Source: Methanoregula sp. UBA64 (GTDB lineage: Archaea > Halobacteriota > Methanomicrobia > Methanomicrobiales > Methanospirillaceae). From it: 64,000 nt of DNA. A program made the position numbers and the translations under genes. The stretch covers positions 1,247,212 through 1,311,211 of the forward strand of contig NZ_DAQC01000001.1 of the NCBI RefSeq assembly GCF_002502735.1, given 5' to 3'. The notes under the pieces are model-generated. The model was not told where the DNA came from, did no database searches, and saw nothing but the letters and a program-made list of their open reading frames with translations. Positions 50,337 through 59,318 of the stretch are shown here, one piece after another (position 1 is the stretch's first letter; every line of letters starts with the position of its first letter).

Positions 50337-51615
50337 AATCAAGAACCGCCGCCGCCACGAGAGCCTTGCCATCATCAATGCCCTCCGGAGGGGCACGGTC
50401 CCGGCAAGCGGCCTTGCACGGATTGCCGTCGGCCTCGAACTGGAGGAAGGGGTGATAGCCCGGCAGCTCGACTTTGTTGCTGACGGGGGCGGCGATCTCA
50501 AGTTCGTCAGAGGGGACTACGGAGCGGGAAAGACGTTCTTTGTTGCCCGGGCCCTCGAAACGGCGGCCCAGAAAGGCTTTGTGACCGCCCATGTCTTCAT
50601 CTCTCCTTCGGCCTCGCTCTCCAAGCCAAAAGTCCTCTACCAGCAGATCTGCGCCGCTCTCCGGACCGCAGAGACCGACCATGCGTTAAAGACCGTCATC
50701 GACAACTGGCTCTTTGCCATCGAGGAGAGGCTGGCATCTGCCGCGAGCGGCATGGACGACGCGGCCCTTGAAACGGCAACAGAAAAGGAGATCGAATCGT
50801 CCCTTGCCCTCATCGGCGGGAACAACACCGGGCTTGCCGCGGCCCTGCGCACCTATTACCAGGCGAGTAACACCGGCGATTATCCGGCAGCCCAGGCTGC
50901 TATCGGCTGGATCGCGGGAGAGCCCACGGTGGGCCGGGATTTCCGGCAGAAGGCCGGGGTTCGGGGCGATGTCGACGATGCAACCGCGTTCTTTTTCCTT
51001 GCCGGCCTTGTCGAGATCGTCCGGGGTGCGGGATACCGGGGGCTGGTTGTTGCCATCGACGAGATGGAGATCACCCAGGGGCTCCAGCGGGCGCAACGGG
51101 AGAAGAGCTACCAGACGCTTGCCCGGCTTATCGATGCGCTCGACGGCGGCAGGATGCCCTACTGTTACTTCCTCTTTACCGGCACTCCTGCATTTTTCGA
51201 CAGTTCGCGGGGCATCCGCTCGGCACCCCCCCTGTACGACCGGATCAGTGTCGACGGCGACGGTGCGTTCAAGAACCCACGACAGCCGCAGATCCAGCTC
51301 GCCCGGTTCGATACCGCGAAACTGGAACTCGTGGCCCTGAAGGTCTGCGAGGTGTACTCGGAGGCCTACCGGGAGGTAGACCGGGAACGGGTCTCCCACC
51401 GGTTCATCCGGGCGATGATAAAAAAGATCACCGGCCGGTTCGGGGGCCGGGTCGATATTATCCCAAGGATCTTCTTAAAGGAGTTTGTCGACGTGCTCGA
51501 CAAGTGCGAGCTCTATGACGATTTCAATCCCTCGGACGGCTACGAGTTCGAGGCAGAGCACCTCAAAGGGGAACTCAGGGCCGAGGAAGAGGCCGTGATG
51601 GTCATGGATTTTTAA
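50317..51615 (+). CDS. BrxD-like (DUF2791) P-loop ATPase
   Basis: A 432-residue ATPase. Walker A GDYGAGKT at 66-73, Walker B GLVVAIDE with Asp248/Glu249, and a GTPAFFDSSRGIRSAPPLYDRI segment typical of the DUF2791 family to which the BREX protein BrxD belongs. N-terminal RRRHESLAIINALRRGTVPASGLARIAVGLELEEG is the family's helical lead. The ATG at 50317 (AGGGGAG upstream) lies inside the preceding gene. No BREX genes (pglX, pglZ, brxL) are nearby, so this is a stand-alone ATPase paired with the TPR/winged-helix protein, a possible defence or nucleic-acid-handling module (inference). Confidence 0.85.
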   Translation: MSTVEPEIKNRRRHESLAIINALRRGTVPASGLARIAVGLELEEGVIARQLDFVADGGGDLKFVRGDYGAGKTFFVARALETAAQKGFVTAHVFISPSASLSKPKVLYQQICAALRTAETDHALKTVIDNWLFAIEERLASAASGMDDAALETATEKEIESSLALIGGNNTGLAAALRTYYQASNTGDYPAAQAAIGWIAGEPTVGRDFRQKAGVRGDVDDATAFFFLAGLVEIVRGAGYRGLVVAIDEMEITQGLQRAQREKSYQTLARLIDALDGGRMPYCYFLFTGTPAFFDSSRGIRSAPPLYDRISVDGDGAFKNPRQPQIQLARFDTAKLELVALKVCEVYSEAYREVDRERVSHRFIRAMIKKITGRFGGRVDIIPRIFLKEFVDVLDKCELYDDFNPSDGYEFEAEHLKGELRAEEEAVMVMDF

Positions 51616-51664
51616 GGTGAAACACTGATACTGTTTTATCCCAGTACGGAAGAATGATAGTGAT

Positions 51665-52204
51665 ATGCGTGGGGTCGTAGTTCTGCCGGCGGTTGTGGCC
51701 GTGCTCTTTTTCCTCATCGTTCTTCCTGCCGTGGCCCAGCCGGTCACCATCACTGCCTCGCCCTCGACGGTCCATCAGGGCGATACGATCTTCCTCTCCG
51801 GCAATGTCTCCGGGGTCCATACCATTGCAGTCTTCCTCTTTCTCGTTGGCCCGGATCTCGATTCCCGGGGCGTGACCCTGGAGAATGTGAATGTCCCGGC
51901 AGGCCGGGGGCTGTTTACCACGGCGCCGGTCGATATGAAGGACGGGACCTGGCAGTACGCCTGGGATACCTCGGTGATTCTCGGGAACCTTAACCCGGGC
52001 ACGTACACGGTCTATGTCGTCACGGCCCCGGTCGACCATGAACGGGTCAGCGCCGGGCCGTACGCTACCACAAAGATCACCATCGAACCGTCAGAAGCGG
52101 AAGCAACCCCGATCCCCCTCTCCCCGTGGAGTACGGTTCTTGCCCTGGCAATTACCGCATGTGCCGGGACAATGCTCCTTTCCCGGCAGAATAAATCGGG
52201 TTAA
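51665..52204 (+). CDS. Secreted, membrane-anchored beta-rich protein
   Basis: A 179-residue protein with a signal peptide (VVLPAVVAVLFFLIVLPAVAQ), a beta-rich extracellular domain (VTITASPSTVHQGDTIFLSGNVSGVHTIAVFLF ... GTYTVYVVTAPV) and a C-terminal membrane segment (STVLALAITACAGTMLL) ending in a short basic tail. Similar domains are common in Methanomicrobiales as surface or ligand-binding modules. Function unknown. Followed by a strong hairpin terminator. 49 bp after the ATPase gene, so it might be the last gene of that transcript, though a promoter could fit in between. Confidence 0.7.
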   Translation: MRGVVVLPAVVAVLFFLIVLPAVAQPVTITASPSTVHQGDTIFLSGNVSGVHTIAVFLFLVGPDLDSRGVTLENVNVPAGRGLFTTAPVDMKDGTWQYAWDTSVILGNLNPGTYTVYVVTAPVDHERVSAGPYATTKITIEPSEAEATPIPLSPWSTVLALAITACAGTMLLSRQNKSG

Positions 52205-52224
52205 AAAAAACAATAAAAATAAGG

Positions 52225-52253
52225 ATCCGGGACCGCCCGGATTGCTTTTTTTT
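52225..52253 (+). terminator. Hairpin terminator between convergent genes
   Basis: ATCCGGG (52225-52231), ACCG loop, CCCGGAT (52236-52242) forms a perfect 7-bp stem followed by TGC and eight T. It closes the plus-strand gene and touches the hisD stop on the other strand. Confidence 0.65.
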
Positions 52254-53526
52254 ACAAGCCGGTCCGGCCGTTCTTCTTTTCCTGCCGCCGGACTTTTACC
52301 GATGCAGCATGGGCAAAGAGTCCCTCTGCGGTGGCAAGGGTCTCGATGGTGTCCCCGATGCTTTCCAGTCCCTCGCGGGAGAGGATCTGCACCGAGGAGG
52401 TCTTGCAGAAGTGGTGGACGTCAAGCCCCGAGTACTGCCGGGCGTACCCGGCGGTCGGGAGCACATGGTTGGTGCCGGAGGCATAATCCCCGCAGGCAAC
52501 CGGGGTATAGGGCCCGACAAAGATTGCCCCGGCATTCCTGATCCCGGAGAGCACCGGCAGGGTATCTGCCACCTGGATGGAGAGGTGCTCGGGGGCTACC
52601 GTATTCGAGATGGCGACTGCTTCCCGGAGGTCGCCTGCAACAATATAGCCGGAATTATTGAGCGCTTTGAGTACGATCTCCTTCCGGGGGGCGATCTCTG
52701 CCTGTTTCTTTACCTCTGCGCCCACCGCGCCGGCAACTTTTTCCGAGGTTGCGATAAGGAGGCAGGCGGCATTCGGGTCGTGCTCGGCCTGCGCAATGAT
52801 ATCGGCTGCAACAAACGACGGGACGGCACTTTCGTCGGCAATGACCGCGATCTCGCTCGGGCCTGCGGGGAAATCGATCTCGGCATACTCGCGGAGCATC
52901 ATCTTTGCCGCGGTCACGTACACGTTCCCGGGGCCGACGATCTTCTCCACCGGGTCGATGGACTCTGTCCCAATAGCCATCGCGGCAATGGCCTGTGCTC
53001 CCCCGCACTGGTAGACCTCGCTGACCCCGGCGATGTCAAGGGCTACGAGCGTGAGCGGCTGGATCGGTGGCGGCGAGCAGCAGCAGATCTCCTCTACCCC
53101 GGCGATCCGTGCCGGGACCGTGCACATGAGGGCAGTTGAAGGGTAGGCGGCACGTCCTCCCGGAATGTATGCGCCGATCCGCGAGAGCGGGGTGGTCTTG
53201 ACCCCGAGCGTGATACCGGGCTCCAGTTCGTTGAGCCAGAGCCCCCGGGGGAGCTGGAGCTCGTGGAACCGGCTGATCCGGGCCTCGGCCTCGATAAGGC
53301 TCTCGGTTACCCGGGGATCGACCTTCTCGTACGCAGCCTCCCGTGCATCCTCATCAACGGCGAGATCCTCCTGGTGAACCTTGTCGAACTTCTCCGTAAG
53401 TTCAAGGACGGCCGCATCGCCCCGGTCCCGGACCTGATCGATAATCCCTTGGACGGTCTCTTTTACCGCGCCAAGCTGCGAGGTCCGCCGCGCCATCCAG
53501 GTATCGACATCAACCGCGTGCCACAT
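52252..53526 (-). CDS. hisD: Histidinol dehydrogenase
   Basis: A 424-residue NAD+-dependent enzyme that oxidises histidinol to histidine. Diagnostic block: IDFPAGPSEIAVIADESAVPSFVAADIIAQAEHDPNAACLLIATS (about residues 218-262), whose Gln and His are zinc ligands in HisD; TPLSRIGAYIPGGRAAYPSTALMCTVPARIAGVEEI and NHVLPTAGYARQYSGLDVHHFCK supply other conserved residues. Length normal. ATG at 53526. The his genes in this window (hisC, hisD) are scattered, as usual in methanogens. Confidence 0.95.
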   Translation of the reverse strand: MWHAVDVDTWMARRTSQLGAVKETVQGIIDQVRDRGDAAVLELTEKFDKVHQEDLAVDEDAREAAYEKVDPRVTESLIEAEARISRFHELQLPRGLWLNELEPGITLGVKTTPLSRIGAYIPGGRAAYPSTALMCTVPARIAGVEEICCCSPPPIQPLTLVALDIAGVSEVYQCGGAQAIAAMAIGTESIDPVEKIVGPGNVYVTAAKMMLREYAEIDFPAGPSEIAVIADESAVPSFVAADIIAQAEHDPNAACLLIATSEKVAGAVGAEVKKQAEIAPRKEIVLKALNNSGYIVAGDLREAVAISNTVAPEHLSIQVADTLPVLSGIRNAGAIFVGPYTPVACGDYASGTNHVLPTAGYARQYSGLDVHHFCKTSSVQILSREGLESIGDTIETLATAEGLFAHAASVKVRRQEKKNGRTGL

Positions 53527-53588
53527 AGCAGGAAAAATCGGCGGGAAAGGTTGTTAAGGTTTCGTTGGCTGACGGCGACTCGTCCCTT

Positions 53589-54785
53589 TTAGGCAACCGG
53601 GCCGTCTCCCGACGTTTTGGGCCGGAACTTCAGGAGAAGGTAGACGAGCGCCATGCCGATGATGAATGCCACGGTCATGGAGAGGAAAAGGGCGAGCAGG
53701 CCGATGGCGCAGGTGACCGGGAGGTTGTCGGATTTGAGGCTGTGCCGGCCCATCTCGATCCCGACAAAGACCAGGAGCGCCCCGAGCACCCCGACCGCCA
53801 CAATGGAGAGTACCTCGGGGGAGGTGAAAAAGAGGGCGAGGACAATGAAGATCACGCCGGCAATGATGCTGGCGCCGCCGGTCCGTGCCCCGTACCGGTA
53901 CTGGCCGGCAAGGCCCCCGGCACCGTGGCACATGGGAAACCCGCCGAACGGTACCGAGGTGATGTTCATGAGGCCGATGGTCGTGGAGAGCTTCTTTGGC
54001 GGGACATCCTTTCCAAAGAGATCCTTTGTGAGGAGCGAGGTGGCAAGGATGGCGTTTGCGATCGTGAGCACGACCTGCGGCAGGACAAGGGTCGAGATCG
54101 CCGAGGGGAAATCCGACGGGATCGGGATCACGAGCTGCGGCGGCGGGATCAGGCTTGTGGGGGGAATACCATGCAGGATGATCCCGCCGATGACCCCGAC
54201 CGCGATCACGCAGATGGAGGAGAGATCGGGGATATGGCGGTAATGGACAAGGAGCAGGAAGAGCAGGATGATGGCAATGCCAAGGACAAAGAAGAACGAG
54301 TCTTTGAACACGAAATCGGCCGAGGCCTTAAAGAGGAGGAGGGCAAGGCCGAGCTGGATGCCCCGCACCACGCTCTCCGGCACCCATTTTTCAATAATGG
54401 AAAAGAACCTGCCATAGCCAAGAACCAGGAAGAGTACCCCGAGGATGATGCCCGCCGCGGCTATCTCCCCGCTCCCGATGCTCCCCGAGATCACGATGAC
54501 CGCTATCGCTTTCATCGGTTCGAGCGGGATCGGCAGCCGGTAGTAGAGCCCGGTGAGGATGAACCAGATCCCAAAGAAGAGCAGGATATACCGGGGGTTG
54601 ACATCGGAGACGAGCGCCACGGCAAGGATGAGCGGGATGATCGTCCCAAAGTCCCCGAGCGACCCGGCAAATTCCGAGAGGGTAAATTTCAGGGGGATGG
54701 TTGCTTCGGTCACGATCGCCTGCCTGCCCGGCTGTGTACGGATACCGGTGTTTTCCCCTGTAATGGTCTTTTCTATAGGGGACAT
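53589..54785 (-). CDS. MOT1-type molybdate/sulfate transporter
   Basis: A membrane protein of about 398 residues (from the ATG at 54785; a second ATG at 54794 is three codons earlier) with about ten hydrophobic segments. The MOT1 family signature is present: TSVPFGGFPMCHGAGGLAGQYRYGARTGGASI (about residues 285-317) and, near the start, TLSEFAGSLGDFGTIIPLILAVAL. Characterised relatives import molybdate or sulfate; molybdate would suit a methanogen with formylmethanofuran dehydrogenase. A TATA-like element (AAATATATTG, minus strand, about 54806-54815) supports a near-leaderless start at 54785. Confidence 0.88.
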   Translation of the reverse strand: MSPIEKTITGENTGIRTQPGRQAIVTEATIPLKFTLSEFAGSLGDFGTIIPLILAVALVSDVNPRYILLFFGIWFILTGLYYRLPIPLEPMKAIAVIVISGSIGSGEIAAAGIILGVLFLVLGYGRFFSIIEKWVPESVVRGIQLGLALLLFKASADFVFKDSFFFVLGIAIILLFLLLVHYRHIPDLSSICVIAVGVIGGIILHGIPPTSLIPPPQLVIPIPSDFPSAISTLVLPQVVLTIANAILATSLLTKDLFGKDVPPKKLSTTIGLMNITSVPFGGFPMCHGAGGLAGQYRYGARTGGASIIAGVIFIVLALFFTSPEVLSIVAVGVLGALLVFVGIEMGRHSLKSDNLPVTCAIGLLALFLSMTVAFIIGMALVYLLLKFRPKTSGDGPVA

Positions 54786-54850
54786 GGGGTGCATAAAGAG
54801 AATTCAATATATTTATCTGTCTCCTGCCTAACAGTCAATGGGGTGCACAA

Positions 54851-55039
54851 TTGACAGACCTGCTGACGGATCTGCTGATCTATATCGGTTTTGGGGTTAT
54901 TATGTTCTCAATCGGGATGATTGTCGGGACCCAGCTCCTGAATATGTATTACGGGAAGCATTTCATGGTGGTTGCACAGCAATGCTCTGAAGCCGATTCC
55001 GTTGTTCCGATCGTTGACGAGCTCATCAGGGAGACCTGA
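54851..55039 (+). CDS. Tiny single-helix membrane protein, TTG start
   Basis: A 62-residue protein beginning TTG (TGGGGTG site just upstream; the nearby ATG at 54838 is in another frame). One membrane helix (LLIYIGFGVIMFSIGMIVGTQLL) followed by a cytoplasmic or external tail (YYGKHFMVVAQQCSEADSVVPIVDELIRET). It resembles the next gene in both the helix (F-S-x-G-x-x-V-x-x-Q) and the spacing, so the two are probably paralogues and co-transcribed. Function unknown. Confidence 0.6.
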   Translation: MTDLLTDLLIYIGFGVIMFSIGMIVGTQLLNMYYGKHFMVVAQQCSEADSVVPIVDELIRET

Positions 55040-55053
55040 CGGGGAGATTGTTT

Positions 55054-55239
55054 ATGGTTGACATTACCAGTTACAGCCTGATTGGCATCACCTGCCTCTG
55101 TTTTGGCCTGATCGTGAGTTTCCAGGTCGCCCATATCAGTTACTGCAGGAAACTCGCAGTCCTTGTACGGCGGTCTATCTCGACAAAGACCATTGCTCCG
55201 GTACTTGCGGAATACGAGGCCATGAAAAACAAGAAGTAA
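55054..55239 (+). CDS. Tiny single-helix membrane protein, paralogue of the preceding one
   Basis: A 61-residue protein from the ATG at 55054, with GGGGAG seven bases upstream (a TTG two codons earlier is in frame but poorly placed). One membrane helix (YSLIGITCLCFGLIVSFQVAHI) and a basic tail (YCRKLAVLVRRSISTKTIAPVLAEYEAMKNKK). It aligns with the previous gene across helix and tail. Follows it by 14 bp. The pair could form a heteromeric membrane assembly; no family recognised. Confidence 0.6.
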   Translation: MVDITSYSLIGITCLCFGLIVSFQVAHISYCRKLAVLVRRSISTKTIAPVLAEYEAMKNKK

Positions 55240-55316
55240 CCGCTTCCCCGTTCTTTTTTTTCTCTTATGCCGGGATGAAAGCAGGTTAATACCTCCGGCG
55301 CCTATGGTAGGGAGAG

Positions 55317-56105
55317 ATGCAGTGCACGATCCTTGCAAGCGGAAGTAAGGGCAACTGTACCTATATCGAAGGACGTTCCGGCGCGTTCCTTATCGATGCG
55401 GGACTGAGTGCAAAAGAGACCTTTGCCCGTATGGCACAGGCTAATTGTAATCCTGACGCGATCGAGGCGATCATCGTGACCCACGAGCATGGCGACCATG
55501 TCAGGGGACTCGATGTGCTTGCGAGGAAACTCGCCTGCCCGGTGTACGCGACCGCAGGAACGCTCGGGGATTTCCTCGGCCACCGCCGAACCTCGGTCAA
55601 GCCTCTGGAGACCCGCGTCTGCCGGTACGACGATGCGTTCATGGTTGCGGGGATGACCGTCACGCCGTTTGCCACCTCCCACGATGCCGCCGAACCCTGC
55701 GGTTTTACCGTACAGGACGATGGCCTGACCCTCGGTTATTGTACGGATACGGGGGTTGTCACGGCCGGTATGCTCGCCCGGCTCGGTGCCTGCGACGGGC
55801 TGGTTCTCGAAAGCAACCACTGCCCGGAGATGCTTGCAAACGGCCCGTACCCGGAGTCCCTGAAACGGAGGATACGCTCCGACCACGGCCACCTCTCGAA
55901 CCCTGCTGCGGCAGCCGTCCTGCGGCAGATGGGCAGGGACGTGCCCCCGGTCATCCTCTCGCACTTAAGCGAGATCAACAATACTCCCGAGAAAGCCCGG
56001 GCGAGCGCCCGGGACGGGCTCGGGCTCTTTTTTGAAGATACCGGGCTGATCGTTGCTTCCCAGGAAGGCACAAGCACGGCAGTACGGCAGGAACTCCGGC
56101 TCTGA
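55317..56105 (+). CDS. Metallo-beta-lactamase-fold hydrolase (WalJ/YycJ-like)
   Basis: A 262-residue metallo-hydrolase. The zinc-binding HxHxDH is THEHGDH (about residues 60-66), with later His in FATSHDAAE (about 122) and Asp in GYCTDTGVV (about 143), and LESNHCPEML and HLSNPAAAAVLR near the C-terminus as in the WalJ group. Members of this group are related to single-stranded-DNA exonucleases or signalling phosphodiesterases; activity is not established here. Cytoplasmic. It stands alone, upstream of the DNA ligase, with about 96 bp between. Confidence 0.85.
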   Translation: MQCTILASGSKGNCTYIEGRSGAFLIDAGLSAKETFARMAQANCNPDAIEAIIVTHEHGDHVRGLDVLARKLACPVYATAGTLGDFLGHRRTSVKPLETRVCRYDDAFMVAGMTVTPFATSHDAAEPCGFTVQDDGLTLGYCTDTGVVTAGMLARLGACDGLVLESNHCPEMLANGPYPESLKRRIRSDHGHLSNPAAAAVLRQMGRDVPPVILSHLSEINNTPEKARASARDGLGLFFEDTGLIVASQEGTSTAVRQELRL

Positions 56106-56201
56106 TACGCCCGGTACGCCTGCACAAAAACGGGTGTTCGGGCGGGGCTGACAGAGTAAAACGTTAATGCTTCCATTACCAATTCACAGAAAGAAACCAT
56201 C

Positions 56202-57854
56202 ATGCTCTTTCTGGACTTCTCCCGGTACTGCGAGGAGATCGAAGGGATATCCGGCCGTCTCGACATGATCGGGGTGGTGGGCCGGGCCCTTCCCGCGCTC
56301 ACGCCGGAAGAACTCCCGGTCTTTGTCCGGTTTATCATGGGGAGGATCTTTCCCGACTGGAGCCCGCAGAAACTCGGGATCGGCCCGAACCTCCTGTACG
56401 AGGCGGTCGGGTACGTTGCCGGGGTAAAAAAGGAGGCGGTGATCGACCGGATCAACCGGAGCGGGGATGTCGGCCGGGTGGTCGAGGAGTTCCTTTCCAG
56501 GAAATCGCAGGTCTCGCTCTCCCACCAGGACCTCGAACTCGTTGAAGTCTACCAGAAACTCATTGCAATATCGGCACGGGGCGGGGCAACCTCCCAGAAA
56601 GAGAAACTGCGCACGGTCAAACTGCTCCTGGGCGACGCCACCCCGCTCGAAGGGCGCTACCTCTCCCGGATCATGCTCGAAGAGCTCCGGATCGGTGTGG
56701 GCGAGGGGACCGTCCGCGAGGCGATTGCAAAGGCGTTCTCGGTCGATCCGGCGCTGGTCGAACATGCAATGCAGGCGTTAAACGACCTTGGCGAAGTGGC
56801 CCGGCTCGCAAAGGAGGCCCCGGAGACCTTAACCGATGTCCGGATCACGCCCTTCCACCCGGTCCGGATGATGCTTGCCCAGCAGGGCTCGATCGCCGGC
56901 ATGGTGGAGGAGCACGGCGAGGTAGCAGCGGAATACAAGTACGACGGTTCCCGGTTCCAGTTCCATAAGCAGGGCCCAGCCGCAAAGATGTATTCCCGCC
57001 GGCTCGAAGACGTGAGCGCGGCGCTCCCCGATGTGATCGAACTGTTGCTCGCCTCGACCGCTCACGATGTGATCCTCGACGGGGAGGTGATCGCGATAAA
57101 AGACGGCCGGCCTATGCCCTTCCAGTCGGTGCTCCGCAGGTTCCGGCGCCGGCACGATATCGCCGAGGCAAAAGAGGCGATCCGCATGGTGCCAAACGTC
57201 TTCGATATCCTCTACCTTGACGGCGAGACCCTGATCGACCTCCCGTTCTCTGAGCGCAGGAAGAAGCTGGAATCGGTAGTAAAAGAGTTCGTGGCACCGC
57301 AGGTGGTAAGCGGCGATCCGGCCGTGATTGAGAAAACCTATAACGATGCGCTCGCGGCAGGCCACGAAGGGATCATGATAAAGGTCCGCGACTCCCCCTA
57401 CACACCGGGCCAGCGCGGGAAGAACTGGATCAAGATCAAGCCCGAGGTGGACACGCTCGACCTTGCCGTGATCGGTGCAGAATGGGGCGAAGGGAAGCGG
57501 GCTCGGGTCTTCGGGTCGTTTTTAGTAGCCTGCCAGGACCAGGGAAGGCTCGTTCCCCTCTCCCGGGTAGCGACCGGGTTTTCCGACGAGCAGCTCGCAG
57601 AAGTGTACGAGCTTCTCAAGGATACCGTGATCTCCCGCTCGGGAAAGGAAGTGACCTTCGAGCCGGAGCTGGTCTTTGAGGTGGGATATGCCGAACTCCA
57701 GGTGAGCCCCACCTATGCGGCGGGGTTTGCCCTCCGGTTCCCGCGGTTTATCCGGCTGCGGGACGACAAGGACACGACCGAGATCGAGACGCTGGACAGC
57801 ATAAAGGAACGGTACGGCCGCCAGTCGAAATCGGCGCAGGCCTATGCGGGATAA
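56202..57854 (+). CDS. lig: ATP-dependent DNA ligase (archaeal LigI type)
   Basis: A 550-residue ligase. The nucleotidyl-transfer motif I is KYDGSRFQ with the lysine nucleophile at about residue 246, followed by LDGEVIAIKDGRPMPFQSVLRRF (motif III/IIIa), GHEGIMIKVRDSPYTPG (motif IV) and GKNWIKIKPE (motif V). The N-terminal 230 residues are the DNA-binding domain (VGVGEGTVREAI ...). Length is typical of archaeal LigI (about 550-600). It seals Okazaki fragments and repair nicks. The standalone phosphoesterase at 5.8 kb could clean its substrates. Convergent with nreA (10 bp apart). Confidence 0.96.
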   Translation: MLFLDFSRYCEEIEGISGRLDMIGVVGRALPALTPEELPVFVRFIMGRIFPDWSPQKLGIGPNLLYEAVGYVAGVKKEAVIDRINRSGDVGRVVEEFLSRKSQVSLSHQDLELVEVYQKLIAISARGGATSQKEKLRTVKLLLGDATPLEGRYLSRIMLEELRIGVGEGTVREAIAKAFSVDPALVEHAMQALNDLGEVARLAKEAPETLTDVRITPFHPVRMMLAQQGSIAGMVEEHGEVAAEYKYDGSRFQFHKQGPAAKMYSRRLEDVSAALPDVIELLLASTAHDVILDGEVIAIKDGRPMPFQSVLRRFRRRHDIAEAKEAIRMVPNVFDILYLDGETLIDLPFSERRKKLESVVKEFVAPQVVSGDPAVIEKTYNDALAAGHEGIMIKVRDSPYTPGQRGKNWIKIKPEVDTLDLAVIGAEWGEGKRARVFGSFLVACQDQGRLVPLSRVATGFSDEQLAEVYELLKDTVISRSGKEVTFEPELVFEVGYAELQVSPTYAAGFALRFPRFIRLRDDKDTTEIETLDSIKERYGRQSKSAQAYAG

Positions 57855-57863
57855 CCGCCTCTT

Positions 57864-59006
57864 TTAAAACGAGAAGAGCGTCCGCTGCGTGCGCAGCTCG
57901 GGGATGAGCGTGCTGTGCTGCTGCCAGTACGCAAAACCGATCTTCGCGGAGGCTACGCGGACAGCCTCGTCGAGCGATTCGCACGGCACGTACGGGGACG
58001 CCATCGCAGTGCGGGCAGCCTCGCGGATCACCCAGGTGCCAAGCGGAGCCCAGTACTCGCTGGAGATATGGCGGATCACGATCGCCCGGGCCGAACGCCG
58101 GATCCCCGTGAGGTACTCTGCTACGGCGAGTCGTGCGGAGTAATACGCCCCCGATATCGGCGAATACCCCTGTTTTTTCATGCCTTCCCGGTCCTGCACG
58201 ATCGCTTCCGTATCCCCGGCCCAGAGCGTCTGTTTCCCCCAGACCTCGATCATCTCGTATTTCCAGTCGCCCGGGGCGAGGATGCAGACGATCCGGTTCC
58301 CGAAGAGTTCGCCGGAGAAGACCCGGTACTCGTCCAGCGGGGAGAGCCGCGCTATCCCCTGTTTGAGCGAGGCGGAGATCGTATCGTCCACGGCCGTGAT
58401 TGCCCACCGGGTCGGGACAAGGTGCCGGCGCCGGCCAAGGAGCCCCGCGGTCATGAGCTTTGCGATCCCGTACACATCGGTCCCGCCCTGTGCGAGCTCG
58501 ACACAGGCCCCGGTTGCCCCGAGATCGGTATCGGACGTGACCCGGTCCACGACCCGGGCAATGCTCGCGCTCCCGACCACATCGAGCTTTTGGACCTCTC
58601 CCGAGAGCCCGACCGGTGCCACCGTCCCGTCAAAGGCAAGCGAGAACGCAACCGGCCGGGCAAAGGCCACATCGACATCGAGGGGCTTTGCGGAAAGCGC
58701 GATCTCCTGGAGGCCGCCGGTAAACTGCCGGGCCGGCGATCTCCCCCGGATCGTCCGGGCGCGGATCCCGACAATATCATCGATCCCGAGGTTCTTTGCC
58801 AGCCAGTCCGGAGGATGATCGGAATCGCTGACAAGAAGCGGCCCTCCCTGCACATCGGGATACCCGGCACTCCCCACAAAGACCGAAGGGGCACTCCCCT
58901 GGTAGCTCGCCGAAAGTTTCAGATCGGCCTGCGCATGGAACCGGCGGGTGATAGGGCAGACGGGAAGTCCGCACAGCCCTTTTCCCTTGCACTGGATACA
59001 CTGCAT
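57864..59006 (-). CDS. nreA: NreA-type DNA repair protein
   Basis: A 380-residue protein of the archaeal Nre family. The N-terminus has a zinc-finger-like C-x2-C-x5-C-x4-C (Cys3, Cys6, Cys12, Cys17), then the conserved SASYQGSAPSVFVGSAGYPDV and GPLLVSDSDHPPDWLAKNL blocks, and the C-terminus ends in a PIP box, QRTLFSF (residues 374-380), which in other archaea binds PCNA. Nre proteins take part in DNA repair; their biochemistry is not fully known. Same strand as, and 33 bp after, the small zinc-ribbon gene. Confidence 0.92.
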   Translation of the reverse strand: MQCIQCKGKGLCGLPVCPITRRFHAQADLKLSASYQGSAPSVFVGSAGYPDVQGGPLLVSDSDHPPDWLAKNLGIDDIVGIRARTIRGRSPARQFTGGLQEIALSAKPLDVDVAFARPVAFSLAFDGTVAPVGLSGEVQKLDVVGSASIARVVDRVTSDTDLGATGACVELAQGGTDVYGIAKLMTAGLLGRRRHLVPTRWAITAVDDTISASLKQGIARLSPLDEYRVFSGELFGNRIVCILAPGDWKYEMIEVWGKQTLWAGDTEAIVQDREGMKKQGYSPISGAYYSARLAVAEYLTGIRRSARAIVIRHISSEYWAPLGTWVIREAARTAMASPYVPCESLDEAVRVASAKIGFAYWQQHSTLIPELRTQRTLFSF

Positions 59007-59039
59007 CCGATCGTTTCCGTCTCGTCTGTCCCGGTCTGG

Positions 59040-59309
59040 TTACCGCAGCAGCATGGTTGTCCGTACCACCGGGCCCTCTTCCTCGCAGAACGAGACCCGC
59101 CAGCCTACATCGAACCGGGTCCCGCACTCCGGGCAGATCAGGATCACCCGGTAGAGTTCCTTAGTCGACCTCACCGGGCTCACTTTCCCGTCAACACCGG
59201 CGTTAACGCTCAGAAACGAGGTATGGAACCCGTACTCGTACCCGCAGGCCGGGCAGCGGTGCAGCTCCCCGTTGGGCTTTATCTGCCGGATCTCGTTTGA
59301 AATACCCAT
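59040..59309 (-). CDS. Small zinc-ribbon protein
   Basis: An 89-residue protein with two CxxC pairs: HRCPACGYEYGF (about residues 18-29) and LICPECGTRFDVGW (about 60-73), a single zinc ribbon spread over about 45 residues. Between them is a basic-polar stretch (SVNAGVDGKVSPVRSTKELYR). Nine bp from the glycosyltransferase gene and 33 bp from nreA, so in one transcript. The family is unknown; a nucleic acid or protein-binding role is guessed from the fold only. Confidence 0.6.
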   Translation of the reverse strand: MGISNEIRQIKPNGELHRCPACGYEYGFHTSFLSVNAGVDGKVSPVRSTKELYRVILICPECGTRFDVGWRVSFCEEEGPVVRTTMLLR

Positions 59310-59318
59310 GATTCTCCC

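Noticed and set aside
54838..54850. ATG at 54838 as start of the first tiny membrane protein
   Set aside because: It is in another frame; the TTG at 54851 is the first in-frame start.
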